64,000 nt of DNA from Robiginitomaculum_A sp036478535 (lineage in GTDB: Bacteria; Pseudomonadota; Alphaproteobacteria; Caulobacterales; Maricaulaceae). A program made the position numbers and the translations under genes. Below the pieces are notes generated by a model. It searched no databases. It had not been told where the DNA came from and saw only the letters and a list, made by a program, of their open reading frames with translations. Shown piece by piece: positions 49,151-57,180 of this stretch. The stretch is from the NCBI GenBank assembly GCA_965224735.1, contig OZ245059.1, positions 2,418,001-2,482,000 of the forward strand, in the 5' to 3' direction. How positions within the stretch are numbered: position 1 is the first letter of the stretch; every line of letters starts with the position of its first letter.

Positions 49151-51724
49151 TTATCGCGGGGATGCCCGTCTTTGTCTTTGATTGGCTTTCGACACAACAC
49201 CAGGAACTTCGTTCAGCGTCGCGGCATCCCCGTCCCGAATAATTTGTTTCAATTCCGCCACATCTGCGACGCCTGAAATCGTGTAATATTTATTCACCAC
49301 CATTTGCGTAGGCCCCGCATTTGTAGGTTGGAATGCCGTACTCAAATCCCGCCCGCTATTCATGGCGGATAAGACGGGTAGGTTCGCTTTTGTAGCGGTA
49401 GCGTTTACAACAAATTCTCCACTAGACAATTTTGCTAACAAACTGTCTGATCGTGGGCCACCAGACCCGCTAACAAGCCCTCCGTCGGCGAAACCGAATA
49501 AACTCGTAATGATGCCGCCAAGACCCGCCCCACCAGAACCTCCACCACCGAATAGGCCGCCTAACCCTCCCGAACCGCTAAGGCCACTAAAGATTGCATC
49601 GAAGAGGTCGTCCAATGCTTTGTCGAACATGCTGTCGGCAGCACTGCCTAATTTGTCGGCCAAATAGTTGCCCAGATCGCCGTCGATAGCGGCACGAATG
49701 CCCCCTTTGAATGCGTCTCGCATCTTCCCCTTCATATCCGCGAAGTCGCGATCATCGACTAGGGATTTGGCAACAGTTTCCGCTTCGGCTTCTATCGCAC
49801 CGTTACGAATTGCATTAGACTTCTCGCGGATCAACTCCAATTCGCGTTCAAGCTTCTCTATCTCGGTTGTGTCGCCATTCAAGCGGGCCAAGAGTAGTTT
49901 TTCCTCGGCTTCTAGGGCTAGTGCGTCCACTTTGTCGAGAAGTTTGTCCTTCTCGATGTCTGACAGCCGTGTTGCTTCCTCCTGCGCGTCCTTGGCCTTT
50001 TGTAGTCGTTTCTCGTTGATACCGAGCTCGTCGTTAATACGAGCCATCACTTTCGCCGAAGTATCAAAATCGATATTACCAAGGGCGACTTGTTCGCCCA
50101 AGGCCCGCGTCGCTACTTCCGCATCATCGGTCGCATTGGCAAGTTCCACAATAGCGTCGGCACGGGCCCGTATTAGTGTTTCAAACCCGCCCGAGGCGTC
50201 AAGCAAGAGGCAATTCGCTCCGATGGTCGCGATTGCTTCAAGGATCATTTTGTATTCTTCGGCGGGGGTGCGCGTAGCCTCAAATAGCGCTCTTGCTTCT
50301 CTTAAAGCGTCGTTTTGCTTGGTTAATCTTTCTTCGGCAGCTTTTCGTTCTTTTGCGGGCAGTGGTGCTCGTCGGCCTTTCGTTCTTTCCCCATCTTTGA
50401 GACCCGTCGGTGTAGGGGACGCAATTTCTATGTCCTTAAGCACATCTGCAAGCTGATTATAGCAATCGTGTATGAGAGCTTTAAGAGCGTCTGCATCCTT
50501 TTTATTCTGGCTGTATATCTCCTTCCCGAACAAATCTTTAAACTCACTTTTAAACAAAGACTTGGCATTCCGTTTGGAGCCATTAAAACCATCATAAGGC
50601 CCCGCTCTGTCCCCTAAAATCGAATCTCCTTTTTTGCGCTTTCGGCTGACCTGTTCTAACAACTGGTTCAGGCGTATCGCCTCATTCATCTGTTTTTCTA
50701 CCCCGCCTTTTGTTGCAGGCAGTGCCGCACCAAGGCACTTTCCGAACGGACTGCGCTCCCAAGCGTTGCCAAGCCGCTCTAGGTTGCCGATAAGGTTGGC
50801 TATTCCTGTTAATCTCGCTTCGGCCCATCCGACCAATTCTGGGGTCAACGCGATTAGATCGTCGGTAATATCTTCAATTTGAGGCGCAAGGTCAATGATC
50901 GCGCCCGTCAAACCAGCTCTGATTGTCGCGCCCAGTTTTTCCAGTTTTCTGTCCGCTTCGGCAGCTTGGCGGACTGCACCGTTTTCGAGAACAAGGCCGA
51001 GGTCGCGAGCCTCTTTGGATAGGTCGTTCATAGCCGCGCCGTTGTTTTTCAACAATGGCAGAAGTTTCGTGGGATTACCCGCGAGGGCTTCCATGTAGAA
51101 CATCATATCCTGTTGATTAACACCCGCATCTTCAAGAGTCTTGATATAAAGACCCAAAGCTTGGTCGCTTGAAAGTTCACGGAATGAATCAATCGTAAGA
51201 CCGACTTTCGGTGCAATATTTTCGAAGAAGTCCGCAAGAGGCCCCGCATCTGTTTGCGCGAAATCGCCTAGGCGGTCATTCATATCTTTCAAAACGTCGG
51301 CAACTTCCTGCCCGTCAATCCCGAATTGTTTCGCGCCAAAGGCGATTTCTTGGAAGCGCTCGGCTGAAATACCCGACACGTCAGCAAGCTGTTGAATTTC
51401 TCGTGCGGCACCGAGGGCTTTTTTAGCCATCACGGCAAATGCCCCACCGGCAGCAACTCCCGCACCGGCAATCGCTGCACCGCCGAGTAAAGCCGTTTTC
51501 AATCCTTTGGTACCGATTTTAACGCCACGGGTCAGGGCCTTGCCCATACGTTTACCGCGCTTGGACATATCAAAGGATTTTTCGAATTCATCACCTGATT
51601 TTTTCCCTGCCCGTTTCAGGTAGGCAGGAATTTCTCGTTCTGTTTTCTTTAAATCCGATTTGAGCCGTTTATTGGACGCGTACAATTCAATGTAAGCAGC
51701 ACCGGCTTTAAAAGCTTTTATCAT
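49151..51724 (-). CDS. Tail length tape-measure protein
   Basis: 857 residues. N-terminal coiled coil, a hydrophobic stretch (TALLGGAAIAGAGVAAGGAFAVMA, residues 78-101) and AREIQQLADVSGISAERFQEIAFGAKQFG, typical of siphophage tape measures. The centre is coiled-coil (KLLDKVDALALEAEEKLLLARL). The C-terminus has GLGGLFGGGGSGGAGLGG and FADGGLVSGSGGPRSDSLLAKLSSGEFVVNA, the usual tape-measure end. No other tail gene is present. Confidence 0.9.
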   Translation of the reverse strand: MIKAFKAGAAYIELYASNKRLKSDLKKTEREIPAYLKRAGKKSGDEFEKSFDMSKRGKRMGKALTRGVKIGTKGLKTALLGGAAIAGAGVAAGGAFAVMAKKALGAAREIQQLADVSGISAERFQEIAFGAKQFGIDGQEVADVLKDMNDRLGDFAQTDAGPLADFFENIAPKVGLTIDSFRELSSDQALGLYIKTLEDAGVNQQDMMFYMEALAGNPTKLLPLLKNNGAAMNDLSKEARDLGLVLENGAVRQAAEADRKLEKLGATIRAGLTGAIIDLAPQIEDITDDLIALTPELVGWAEARLTGIANLIGNLERLGNAWERSPFGKCLGAALPATKGGVEKQMNEAIRLNQLLEQVSRKRKKGDSILGDRAGPYDGFNGSKRNAKSLFKSEFKDLFGKEIYSQNKKDADALKALIHDCYNQLADVLKDIEIASPTPTGLKDGERTKGRRAPLPAKERKAAEERLTKQNDALREARALFEATRTPAEEYKMILEAIATIGANCLLLDASGGFETLIRARADAIVELANATDDAEVATRALGEQVALGNIDFDTSAKVMARINDELGINEKRLQKAKDAQEEATRLSDIEKDKLLDKVDALALEAEEKLLLARLNGDTTEIEKLERELELIREKSNAIRNGAIEAEAETVAKSLVDDRDFADMKGKMRDAFKGGIRAAIDGDLGNYLADKLGSAADSMFDKALDDLFDAIFSGLSGSGGLGGLFGGGGSGGAGLGGIITSLFGFADGGLVSGSGGPRSDSLLAKLSSGEFVVNATATKANLPVLSAMNSGRDLSTAFQPTNAGPTQMVVNKYYTISGVADVAELKQIIRDGDAATLNEVPGVVSKANQRQRRASPR

Positions 51725-51728
51725 AGGT

Positions 51729-52034
51729 CTATCCTCTAAAATTTTCCATAAGCTGAGTCTGTGCGCTATCAGTTTGGTATTCGCTAAAGTCTTGGCCTAG
51801 GCCTCTCGCAAGAGCGACTGGCGTTTGACGAGCCATGTTGACCGGTTCAAATATGTCGTCACAGAAAACAGCTTCCGCGTAAAATTCCACTAAATTGGCG
51901 ATTGTGTAAAATCTGCCTTCCTTCCTCACCGTGCCGCCAAATGCCGCGATATGAATCAAGTCAACATCCATTTTGGTTCGCGCGTGATCCGCCAAATGTT
52001 CTCGTAGGTTTTCTAGCATGGGTGTGTACTCCAT
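51729..52034 (-). CDS. Hypothetical phage protein upstream of the tape measure
   Basis: 101 residues from ATG 52034 after GGAG. A helix-rich start (MLENLREHLADHARTKMDVDLIHIAAFGG) and FDC-type ILE (AVFCDDIFEPVN). It lies 4 bp upstream of the tape-measure gene, where siphophages carry a tail-assembly chaperone. Possibly that, but not recognised by sequence. Confidence 0.5.
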   Translation of the reverse strand: MEYTPMLENLREHLADHARTKMDVDLIHIAAFGGTVRKEGRFYTIANLVEFYAEAVFCDDIFEPVNMARQTPVALARGLGQDFSEYQTDSAQTQLMENFRG

Positions 52035-52035
52035 T

Positions 52036-52365
52036 TTAAAACTCCGATTCTGGATACCCGATAAAGACAACCGTGCCTCCGGTACTTTCTGCGATCAGTT
52101 CGCGGCATAAGGTTCGGACGGTTTCTTCGGTAAATTGTTCGGCCAAGTCAGGAGCCAGCTTTTGGGCTCGCTCCAAAACTTCGACAGAAAGCACAACTGC
52201 AAAGCGGTGGTCTGCATTCTGAGCAAAACGGGTCTCTACAATCTCGACCAAAGCCGCCGAGATAATTTGCTCTTTCTCGGACAGTCCGTCTTCGGGTACA
52301 GTGAAGCGCTTCTGGTCTTCCCTGTTTTCGAGTTTACGAATGCGAGTCTTGAGATTGCGTGTCAT
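52036..52365 (-). CDS. Hypothetical protein, paralogous at its N-terminus to the next gene
   Basis: 109 residues beginning MTRNLKTRIRKLENRED, similar to MTRRLITRLKNLERTK of the upstream gene. The rest is acidic (ETRFAQNADHRFAVVLSVEVLERAQKLAPDLAEQFTEE). ATG overlaps the stop of the upstream gene. No known function. Confidence 0.55.
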   Translation of the reverse strand: MTRNLKTRIRKLENREDQKRFTVPEDGLSEKEQIISAALVEIVETRFAQNADHRFAVVLSVEVLERAQKLAPDLAEQFTEETVRTLCRELIAESTGGTVVFIGYPESEF

Positions 52366-52547
52366 AGACCAACCCTTTTACTTGTTTGGCTCGCCGGAGC
52401 GTACATGTCCGCCCAAGGTGACGCACCACCCGGTACGGCAGGTGTCGCCGTGTCTTGCGGCTCCCAGGGCAAAGGTTGCGTTATCTTTGGTTTTGAGCAT
52501 TTAGTGCGTTCGAGATTTTTTAGACGTGTTATTAGTCTACGAGTCAT
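52362..52547 (-). CDS. Hypothetical 61-residue protein
   Basis: Begins MTRRLITRLKNLERTK, then a Pro/Ala-rich tail. Overlaps both neighbours by four bases (ATGA), so it is read in a coupled chain. The shared N-terminal block with the downstream gene suggests a duplication. Confidence 0.5.
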   Translation of the reverse strand: MTRRLITRLKNLERTKCSKPKITQPLPWEPQDTATPAVPGGASPWADMYAPASQTSKRVGL

Positions 52548-52996
52548 GGAACGACCGTTTCTTCTAGCGCTTCAATTCGTGCTAGAATTTCGTTCACTTC
52601 AAACGCTTTGATATAGTTGCCGATAACGCCGCACACGGCATTGGCTTCGCTGGGAGACAGCTTGCCAGCGCCAAGAGCTTCAATAACTTTTGCCATAGTT
52701 TTCAGGGCATCTTCGGGACTGTCGATTTTGCCAACGTCGAACGTGATCGTCCGTTCTTTCGCATTCGGTGTAATTTTGCGGTCGAGATATTGAGCAATAC
52801 TCGTGCGTTCTTGAAACGACAACGGGCGGTTTCGGCGAGTTTTCTTCCCGTCTTTGATTTCGGGATATGTGCCTTTCTTGTGCAACGTCAATAACCAGCC
52901 AATCGGATCGACTTGGTCAATGCGATCCCGTACCAGCGCGTTCGCCTTGTTTGGGGTTCCAGCCTTACGGCCTCCTGTTTTTGTTTTTCTTACCAT
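52544..52996 (-). CDS. Small terminase-like DNA-binding protein
   Basis: 150 residues: an N-terminal GGRKAGTPNKANALVRDRI block as in many phage small-terminase or DUF5681-type proteins, a helical centre (SFQERTSIAQYLDRKI), and a coiled-coil end (VNEILARIEALEETV). It would recognise DNA for packaging. It follows the iteron region. Confidence 0.6.
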   Translation of the reverse strand: MVRKTKTGGRKAGTPNKANALVRDRIDQVDPIGWLLTLHKKGTYPEIKDGKKTRRNRPLSFQERTSIAQYLDRKITPNAKERTITFDVGKIDSPEDALKTMAKVIEALGAGKLSPSEANAVCGVIGNYIKAFEVNEILARIEALEETVVP

Positions 52997-53072
52997 ATCT
53001 ACTTTCGTCTACTTTAGAGGCATTCTAATACCGTTTTACTAACGCATTTAACGGGGCCTACATTGGGTATTT

Positions 53073-53206
53073 TGCCGTACCTCACTAGAGGTGCCCTGCT
53101 GTATGCCCCACCACCACCCCCTGTATAGTACAGGGGGTGGTGCGGCAGGTTTGTATCCCTTTGTTTTGCCGCACTTGCCGAACCATGTTTTTTAGGTGGT
53201 GCGGCA
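53073..53206. other. Candidate replication origin of element 2 (iterons and hairpin)
   Basis: GTGCGGCA or its complement TGCCGCAC occurs at 53140-53147, 53168-53175 and 53199-53206, with degenerate copies TGCCGTAC at 53073 and a partial one near 53091. A strong stem with CACCCCCTGTA and TACAGGGGGTG arms lies at about 53113-53140. It sits between the helicase and the small-terminase-like gene, the same place as in element 1, but with a different repeat. Confidence 0.5.
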
Positions 53207-53302
53207 CAATAATTTTCCTTCTTTGGTGACTTTGAAAAAGGGCTTATCTTCCCGCTTGGCCGTGCGCTTGATTACGGTTTCCAACAACCCGTCCGCGACC
53301 CA

Positions 53303-55279
53303 TCATGATAAAATGTTTTTGAGTTTGCGTTTCCCGGCCTTGCTGTACGAATCAATGCCCAAGACGGTGCCGATAGCGTGACCCGCCCATTCGGATGCCT
53401 GATCGTGTGACCGACAGTCCCCCTTCGCTATGCGCTCCAAGGCCGCTTGTGTCATGTCGTCCGTAATATCTGCGAAAGCGTCGGGTGGTTCCCATTTGGA
53501 AATAACGCCGACACTATCCCCACCAAGTTCTTCGGGCGCGTTCAGAAGATCGACACTCTCAATATGGAACCAGTCAGCATCTTCGATAGGGGCAAGGTTA
53601 GCTTTATCAGATTGTAGTCGGAAATACTGCCGATGATTGTCGACCCCAAACTTCTCGGCTTCAATTGAAGTCATGCGGTTAAGGACGCGAACGTCCCGCG
53701 CTGCCGAGGCAATAGCGCTACCGCCCCGAGAACTGTCGGCGGTGATTTCACCCCCGTTTTCCTTGCGGGTATGGTGGACAAGCTCTATTGCGCAATTCGC
53801 GTCATCTGCGACACGAGCCCATCGCTTAATAACGGCGTCGATCATACCATTATCATTTTCAGGAACTCCGTGGGAACTGACAAACGGGTCGACAATCAAT
53901 ACATCAATTTTATTAGTCCGTAGCGCATCTGTGACGCCCTGATAGACAGGTTCCAGTATTTCGACACCATTGCGCCCGGTCTTGGCTGTACAAAGCTCCT
54001 GTTGCCGCCCACTGTCAACGCAAAGCCGATCTCCGATGTCTGTTGCGGAAATACCGTAATGCTTACAGGCGGCGGCTATACAGCGGTTCAATTCGTCGAG
54101 ACCGTCTTCGAGGTTCCAAAGCCATACCCGGAGTTTTTTGGTATTGCGGCCCAGTAAATTATGTCCCGTAACCATCGCCAAAGCTTCGGCGGCGAGTAAA
54201 CGAGATTTACCAACGCCACCAGGGGCAATAGTAACGCTCACATATTTACGGATCAAGTGATAGCCATATAGCCAATCGCGCGGGGGAATGGCCGCCGGGT
54301 CAACCCAGTCCCATCGCGTTGGCGATAATTTGGAATGTTGTTCTTCGCCCGCAGTGTTGTCGGTGGGGGCATCTTGTTTCGCCATATGTAGGACGGTAGC
54401 GAATGTTACTGGTCGAGATTGATAGTCAGGTTTTAACGAACGCCACTTCGCTAGCATTTCCGCTGATCGATATTTCGTACTATTTTGCGACCAGTTATCC
54501 CAAAGAGCGAAACCTTCACTTGATCCGCCGAATTGGTGGTGCAAAGCCATACCGACTTTAATCCAGTCTTCGTAATTCTCGCACCGCCCGCCGGTAATTT
54601 TAAGCGCGGCCTCGATTTCGTCTTGAGAGAGCGAAAGCGGCGGTTCGGCATTTTCTAACATATTGCCCGATGCTGGTTTAACAGTTTCGGCGCTACCTTG
54701 TGAGACCATCGCCCAATCTTCTGGCACGACTTGTTCGAAGAAACGAAATAGCGCATCTATTCGATTAGATGTGATCGTCGGTAAGTCTTCGACGGGCATT
54801 TCGGCAAGGGGACGATGATCCCAAATATACGGTTCTTTCGTATCTGGATGAACGGCATAGGCGACGAATTGTTGCCCTTTGCCGAGAATTTCGATCTGGT
54901 GGATGTTACCGAGGAAGTCTTCGAAACGAGGCGTCGTGCGTTTTGTTAAAGGTGTTTCAGACCTGAATACTAGGAGCGTTTTTGGTGCTTCCCCCGTTCG
55001 CTGTGAGGCATTTCCAAAATGTGTTTGGCACCAGACTAAAACCGTATCGCGTACCGCCACATCTCGAATATCAAGATCAACCGCGATAATGTCGCCTGTC
55101 AGTATGCCAGCGCCGCTTTTGGCGTGTCCGTTGGCAAGCATCCGATCCAGTCGATTCTTATCGACCTGCATTGTTTGCCAGTTAGGTTCGCCTGGATGTT
55201 TCAGACCAGGTTTAATAGGTACAATCGGATAACCGTTTTGTAACAAGTCATGCCCAAACTTTGATAGAAAGCCCGTCAT
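53303..55279 (-). CDS. Prim-pol/helicase replication protein of element 2 (premature stop)
   Basis: Domain order: bifunctional primase-polymerase (NGYPIVPIKPGLKHPG, GILTGDIIAVDLDIRD with the catalytic acids), a PriCT-type helical domain (LKITGGRCENYEDWIKVGMALHHQFGG), then the ATPase domain (APGGVGKSRLL, VWLWNLEDGLDELNRCI, VLIVDPFVSSHG, VHHTRKENGGEI). The frame ends at TGA after KNILS. The same frame then continues WVADGLLETVIKRTAKRED to a second stop near 53210; this matches the end of the element 1 protein (WVKNGVLNTVSKRC), so a nonsense mutation has cut about 37 residues. The start overlaps the toprim gene by ATGA. Confidence 0.85.
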   Translation of the reverse strand: MTGFLSKFGHDLLQNGYPIVPIKPGLKHPGEPNWQTMQVDKNRLDRMLANGHAKSGAGILTGDIIAVDLDIRDVAVRDTVLVWCQTHFGNASQRTGEAPKTLLVFRSETPLTKRTTPRFEDFLGNIHQIEILGKGQQFVAYAVHPDTKEPYIWDHRPLAEMPVEDLPTITSNRIDALFRFFEQVVPEDWAMVSQGSAETVKPASGNMLENAEPPLSLSQDEIEAALKITGGRCENYEDWIKVGMALHHQFGGSSEGFALWDNWSQNSTKYRSAEMLAKWRSLKPDYQSRPVTFATVLHMAKQDAPTDNTAGEEQHSKLSPTRWDWVDPAAIPPRDWLYGYHLIRKYVSVTIAPGGVGKSRLLAAEALAMVTGHNLLGRNTKKLRVWLWNLEDGLDELNRCIAAACKHYGISATDIGDRLCVDSGRQQELCTAKTGRNGVEILEPVYQGVTDALRTNKIDVLIVDPFVSSHGVPENDNGMIDAVIKRWARVADDANCAIELVHHTRKENGGEITADSSRGGSAIASAARDVRVLNRMTSIEAEKFGVDNHRQYFRLQSDKANLAPIEDADWFHIESVDLLNAPEELGGDSVGVISKWEPPDAFADITDDMTQAALERIAKGDCRSHDQASEWAGHAIGTVLGIDSYSKAGKRKLKNILS

Positions 55280-55935
55280 TTAACAATTTTCCGTTCAGAG
55301 AATACCAACTTACGATATTTGGAAATCTCGAAATGATGGTTTTCAGCTAACTCACTCGGAATTTTGGTGTCGATTTCGAGACCACGATACTTCGAGAAAC
55401 CGGCTATGCTTGGCGGCAGTTCCTTTTCGTTCCAGTCACACGAAATATCGTACACCCATCCCCCGCCTTTATTTTGTTGGGCGACAAGCGCGTCTTCCAA
55501 GGTGCGGACGATACGAAGCAGCGGTTTTTGTTTGACTAGAGGATCGCCGATAATGACACCGGTATTAGTGAATTTCCAATCGATTATATCGTGATCGAGC
55601 AGCGCACCATCCGGGTCGTCATCTATGCACCGAACAATTCGATCTGAGTTCAAGTATTGTATATACACCCCTGCAAATACGCGGTGTATATTCTCAATTT
55701 TTGCCACCATAGCCGGGCGTCGAATGCCGGTTCGAGGGCTGGGGCAATCTGGGATAAAACGTATGGTTTCGTTTGGAATTGGGTCGGTAGAGCCATAAGC
55801 GCGAAGGTGATATTCGACCAACGTGCCTTGCGCCGGAATACCGAAGTTCCAGTATGCCTCTGCCGAGCCTCGATCACCGGCGTAATCGTAGCCCGTGGTT
55901 GGATTTTGGGTGGTTTTATGTTCTATTGAAGTCAT
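55276..55935 (-). CDS. Toprim-type primase-associated protein
   Basis: 219 residues from ATG 55935. TIRFIPDCPSPRTGIRRPAMVAKIENI and the following VFAGVYIQYLN match the toprim-containing DUF7146 family that accompanies island replication genes; the usual toprim acidic motif is not clearly visible, the C-terminal part reads RTLEDALVAQQNKGGGWVYDISC. It would support primer synthesis with the downstream prim-pol gene, with which it overlaps. Confidence 0.55.
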   Translation of the reverse strand: MTSIEHKTTQNPTTGYDYAGDRGSAEAYWNFGIPAQGTLVEYHLRAYGSTDPIPNETIRFIPDCPSPRTGIRRPAMVAKIENIHRVFAGVYIQYLNSDRIVRCIDDDPDGALLDHDIIDWKFTNTGVIIGDPLVKQKPLLRIVRTLEDALVAQQNKGGGWVYDISCDWNEKELPPSIAGFSKYRGLEIDTKIPSELAENHHFEISKYRKLVFSERKIVK

Positions 55936-56013
55936 CTTAAATTCCGAATTTGCTGTTAGAAGAGAGATCAAAGCCCGCGTGGTTTGTTACAATGGCGGGT
56001 TTTCTATTTAAAA

Positions 56014-56211
56014 TCATGCGGCTTCGGGAAGCGTTTCGAGCAATTCACGCAATTCGGACATCAAGATTAGTGTCTTTCCACCCAGCTTTCTGCGAGTGAG
56101 TTTGCCGTTGTAGAAAAGGCGATAAATAGATGATTTTGACAATCCAGTTAGTTCGCAAACTTGGGCGACAGTTACTGTGATCGGGGCGGTGTGAGTGATT
56201 TCCTCGGGCAT
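56014..56211 (-). CDS. alpA: AlpA-family regulator
   Basis: 65 residues, TVTVAQVCELTGLSKSSIYRLFYNGKLTRRKLGGKTLIL, a typical AlpA/MerR-like excisionase fold. In satellites AlpA activates int and replication. It lies between the integrase stump and the replication genes, as usual. The other AlpA-like gene at 45182 is a diverged relative. Confidence 0.88.
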   Translation of the reverse strand: MPEEITHTAPITVTVAQVCELTGLSKSSIYRLFYNGKLTRRKLGGKTLILMSELRELLETLPEAA

Positions 56212-56329
56212 TTACGTTACCTTTGCGGGCTTATGCGGCCCTTTCGCAATCCATGGTCATCCATGGGGTAACGCCTAACATTCACATATTTTGGGTAAAA
56301 TCAGTCACGATAAATTATCGTGACGACAA

Positions 56330-56770
56330 TTAGGACTCTGGCTTAATTTTCTTATCGATACCCAGTTCGCGCCGACCTCTCGAGATCGAGTTCTTAAAAC
56401 CCTCGGGCGTTGTCATATTGTTAAAAAGAGAATCCACATTTTTTCGGCCCGTTCCGTGTTTTTTGATCGCACGGATTAGGTCTAAGTCCGATGTATGACC
56501 GCCGTGTTGGAATATTGTTTCTAGAAAATGCGCTCGTTTCTTGTCTTTAGATGACTTAAATTCTTTCTGGTTGAGAGCCAATTCAAAACCCAAATAAGCC
56601 CAATCACCGATGGGGTGTCCGGTGCTTTCAAGCCCCAATCGCGCCATTAAATCCATTTTTGCAGTGATTACGTCATTGTAAACTTCACGAACGTCCCAGT
56701 TTCGTTCGGCGGCTACCGCTTTGGCGAAATCCCAAATAAGTGAATCAACATTAGCCGGAGAATCATCCAT
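56330..56770 (-). CDS. Hypothetical protein next to integrase
   Basis: 146 residues, helical, acidic at the start and basic at the end (NSISRGRRELGIDKKIKPES). Its ATG overlaps the integrase stop by eight bases. No domain recognised. Confidence 0.55.
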   Translation of the reverse strand: MDDSPANVDSLIWDFAKAVAAERNWDVREVYNDVITAKMDLMARLGLESTGHPIGDWAYLGFELALNQKEFKSSKDKKRAHFLETIFQHGGHTSDLDLIRAIKKHGTGRKNVDSLFNNMTTPEGFKNSISRGRRELGIDKKIKPES

Positions 56771-57152
56771 GAAGCTGCACCACTTTCTCGCCGGATTTAT
56801 CTTCGCAATAGTCTGCCCATAGCTGCATTAAGCCCCGACGTTTCTCCAATGCATCACTGCGTCGATAAGATCGTTCAACAATGTCGCCGACCGAATGCGC
56901 CAATGCCGCTTCGGCAACTTCTCGCGTATATGATGTACAATCGCCAGCCCAATCTCTAAATGAACTTCGAAAACCGTGAACGATCGCGTTCTCTATTTTC
57001 ATTCGTTTCAGAAGGTTTGCCATAGCCATATTTGAAAGTGGACGGCCCCTAACGCTGGGAAAGACAAACTTCGATTGCGGGTAAGTCCGCATTTCATTGA
57101 AAACTCCGATTGCTCGCTCGGATAAAGGCACTGAATGGGGGCGACCGGATTT
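56763..57152 (-). pseudogene. int: C-terminal fragment of a P4-type integrase
   Basis: About 129 residues with VPLSERAIGVFNEM, FVFPSVRGRPLSNMAMANLLKRM, the HGFRSSFRDWAGD motif (HxxR) and AEAALAHSVGDIVERSYRRSDALEKRR (His and nucleophile Tyr). This is the P4/CP4 tyrosine recombinase type, unlike the integrase of element 1. The N-terminal two thirds are missing; the frame ends in the terminal repeat of the IS. Confidence 0.9.
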
Positions 57153-57180
57153 TGGACTTGTCACGGTTTAGTTCCGGGTT

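Larger units (their letters stand above)
44331..57152. mobile_element. Second, decaying satellite or island (right end lost)
   Basis: It lies between attR of element 1 and an IS. From right to left on the minus strand: P4-type integrase stump, hypothetical, AlpA-like, toprim protein, prim-pol/helicase, iteron region, small-terminase-like protein, two related small proteins, a 101-residue protein and a tape-measure protein. A plus-strand module (46939-49143) with HigB/HigA, then an XRE repressor, a second AlpA-like gene and others fill the left part. Decay shows in a truncated integrase, premature TGA in the helicase and a gutted toxin. The region 44331-46000 might be a separate fragment. Confidence 0.6.

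Noticed and set aside
49362..51426. Several long plus-strand frames opposite the tape-measure gene
   Set aside because: Serine- and arginine-rich mirror frames of a coiled-coil gene with no start signals.
53300..53306. Selenocysteine at the TGA in the element 2 helicase
   Set aside because: The homologue has no Cys there and no SECIS-like hairpin follows; a nonsense mutation is simpler.
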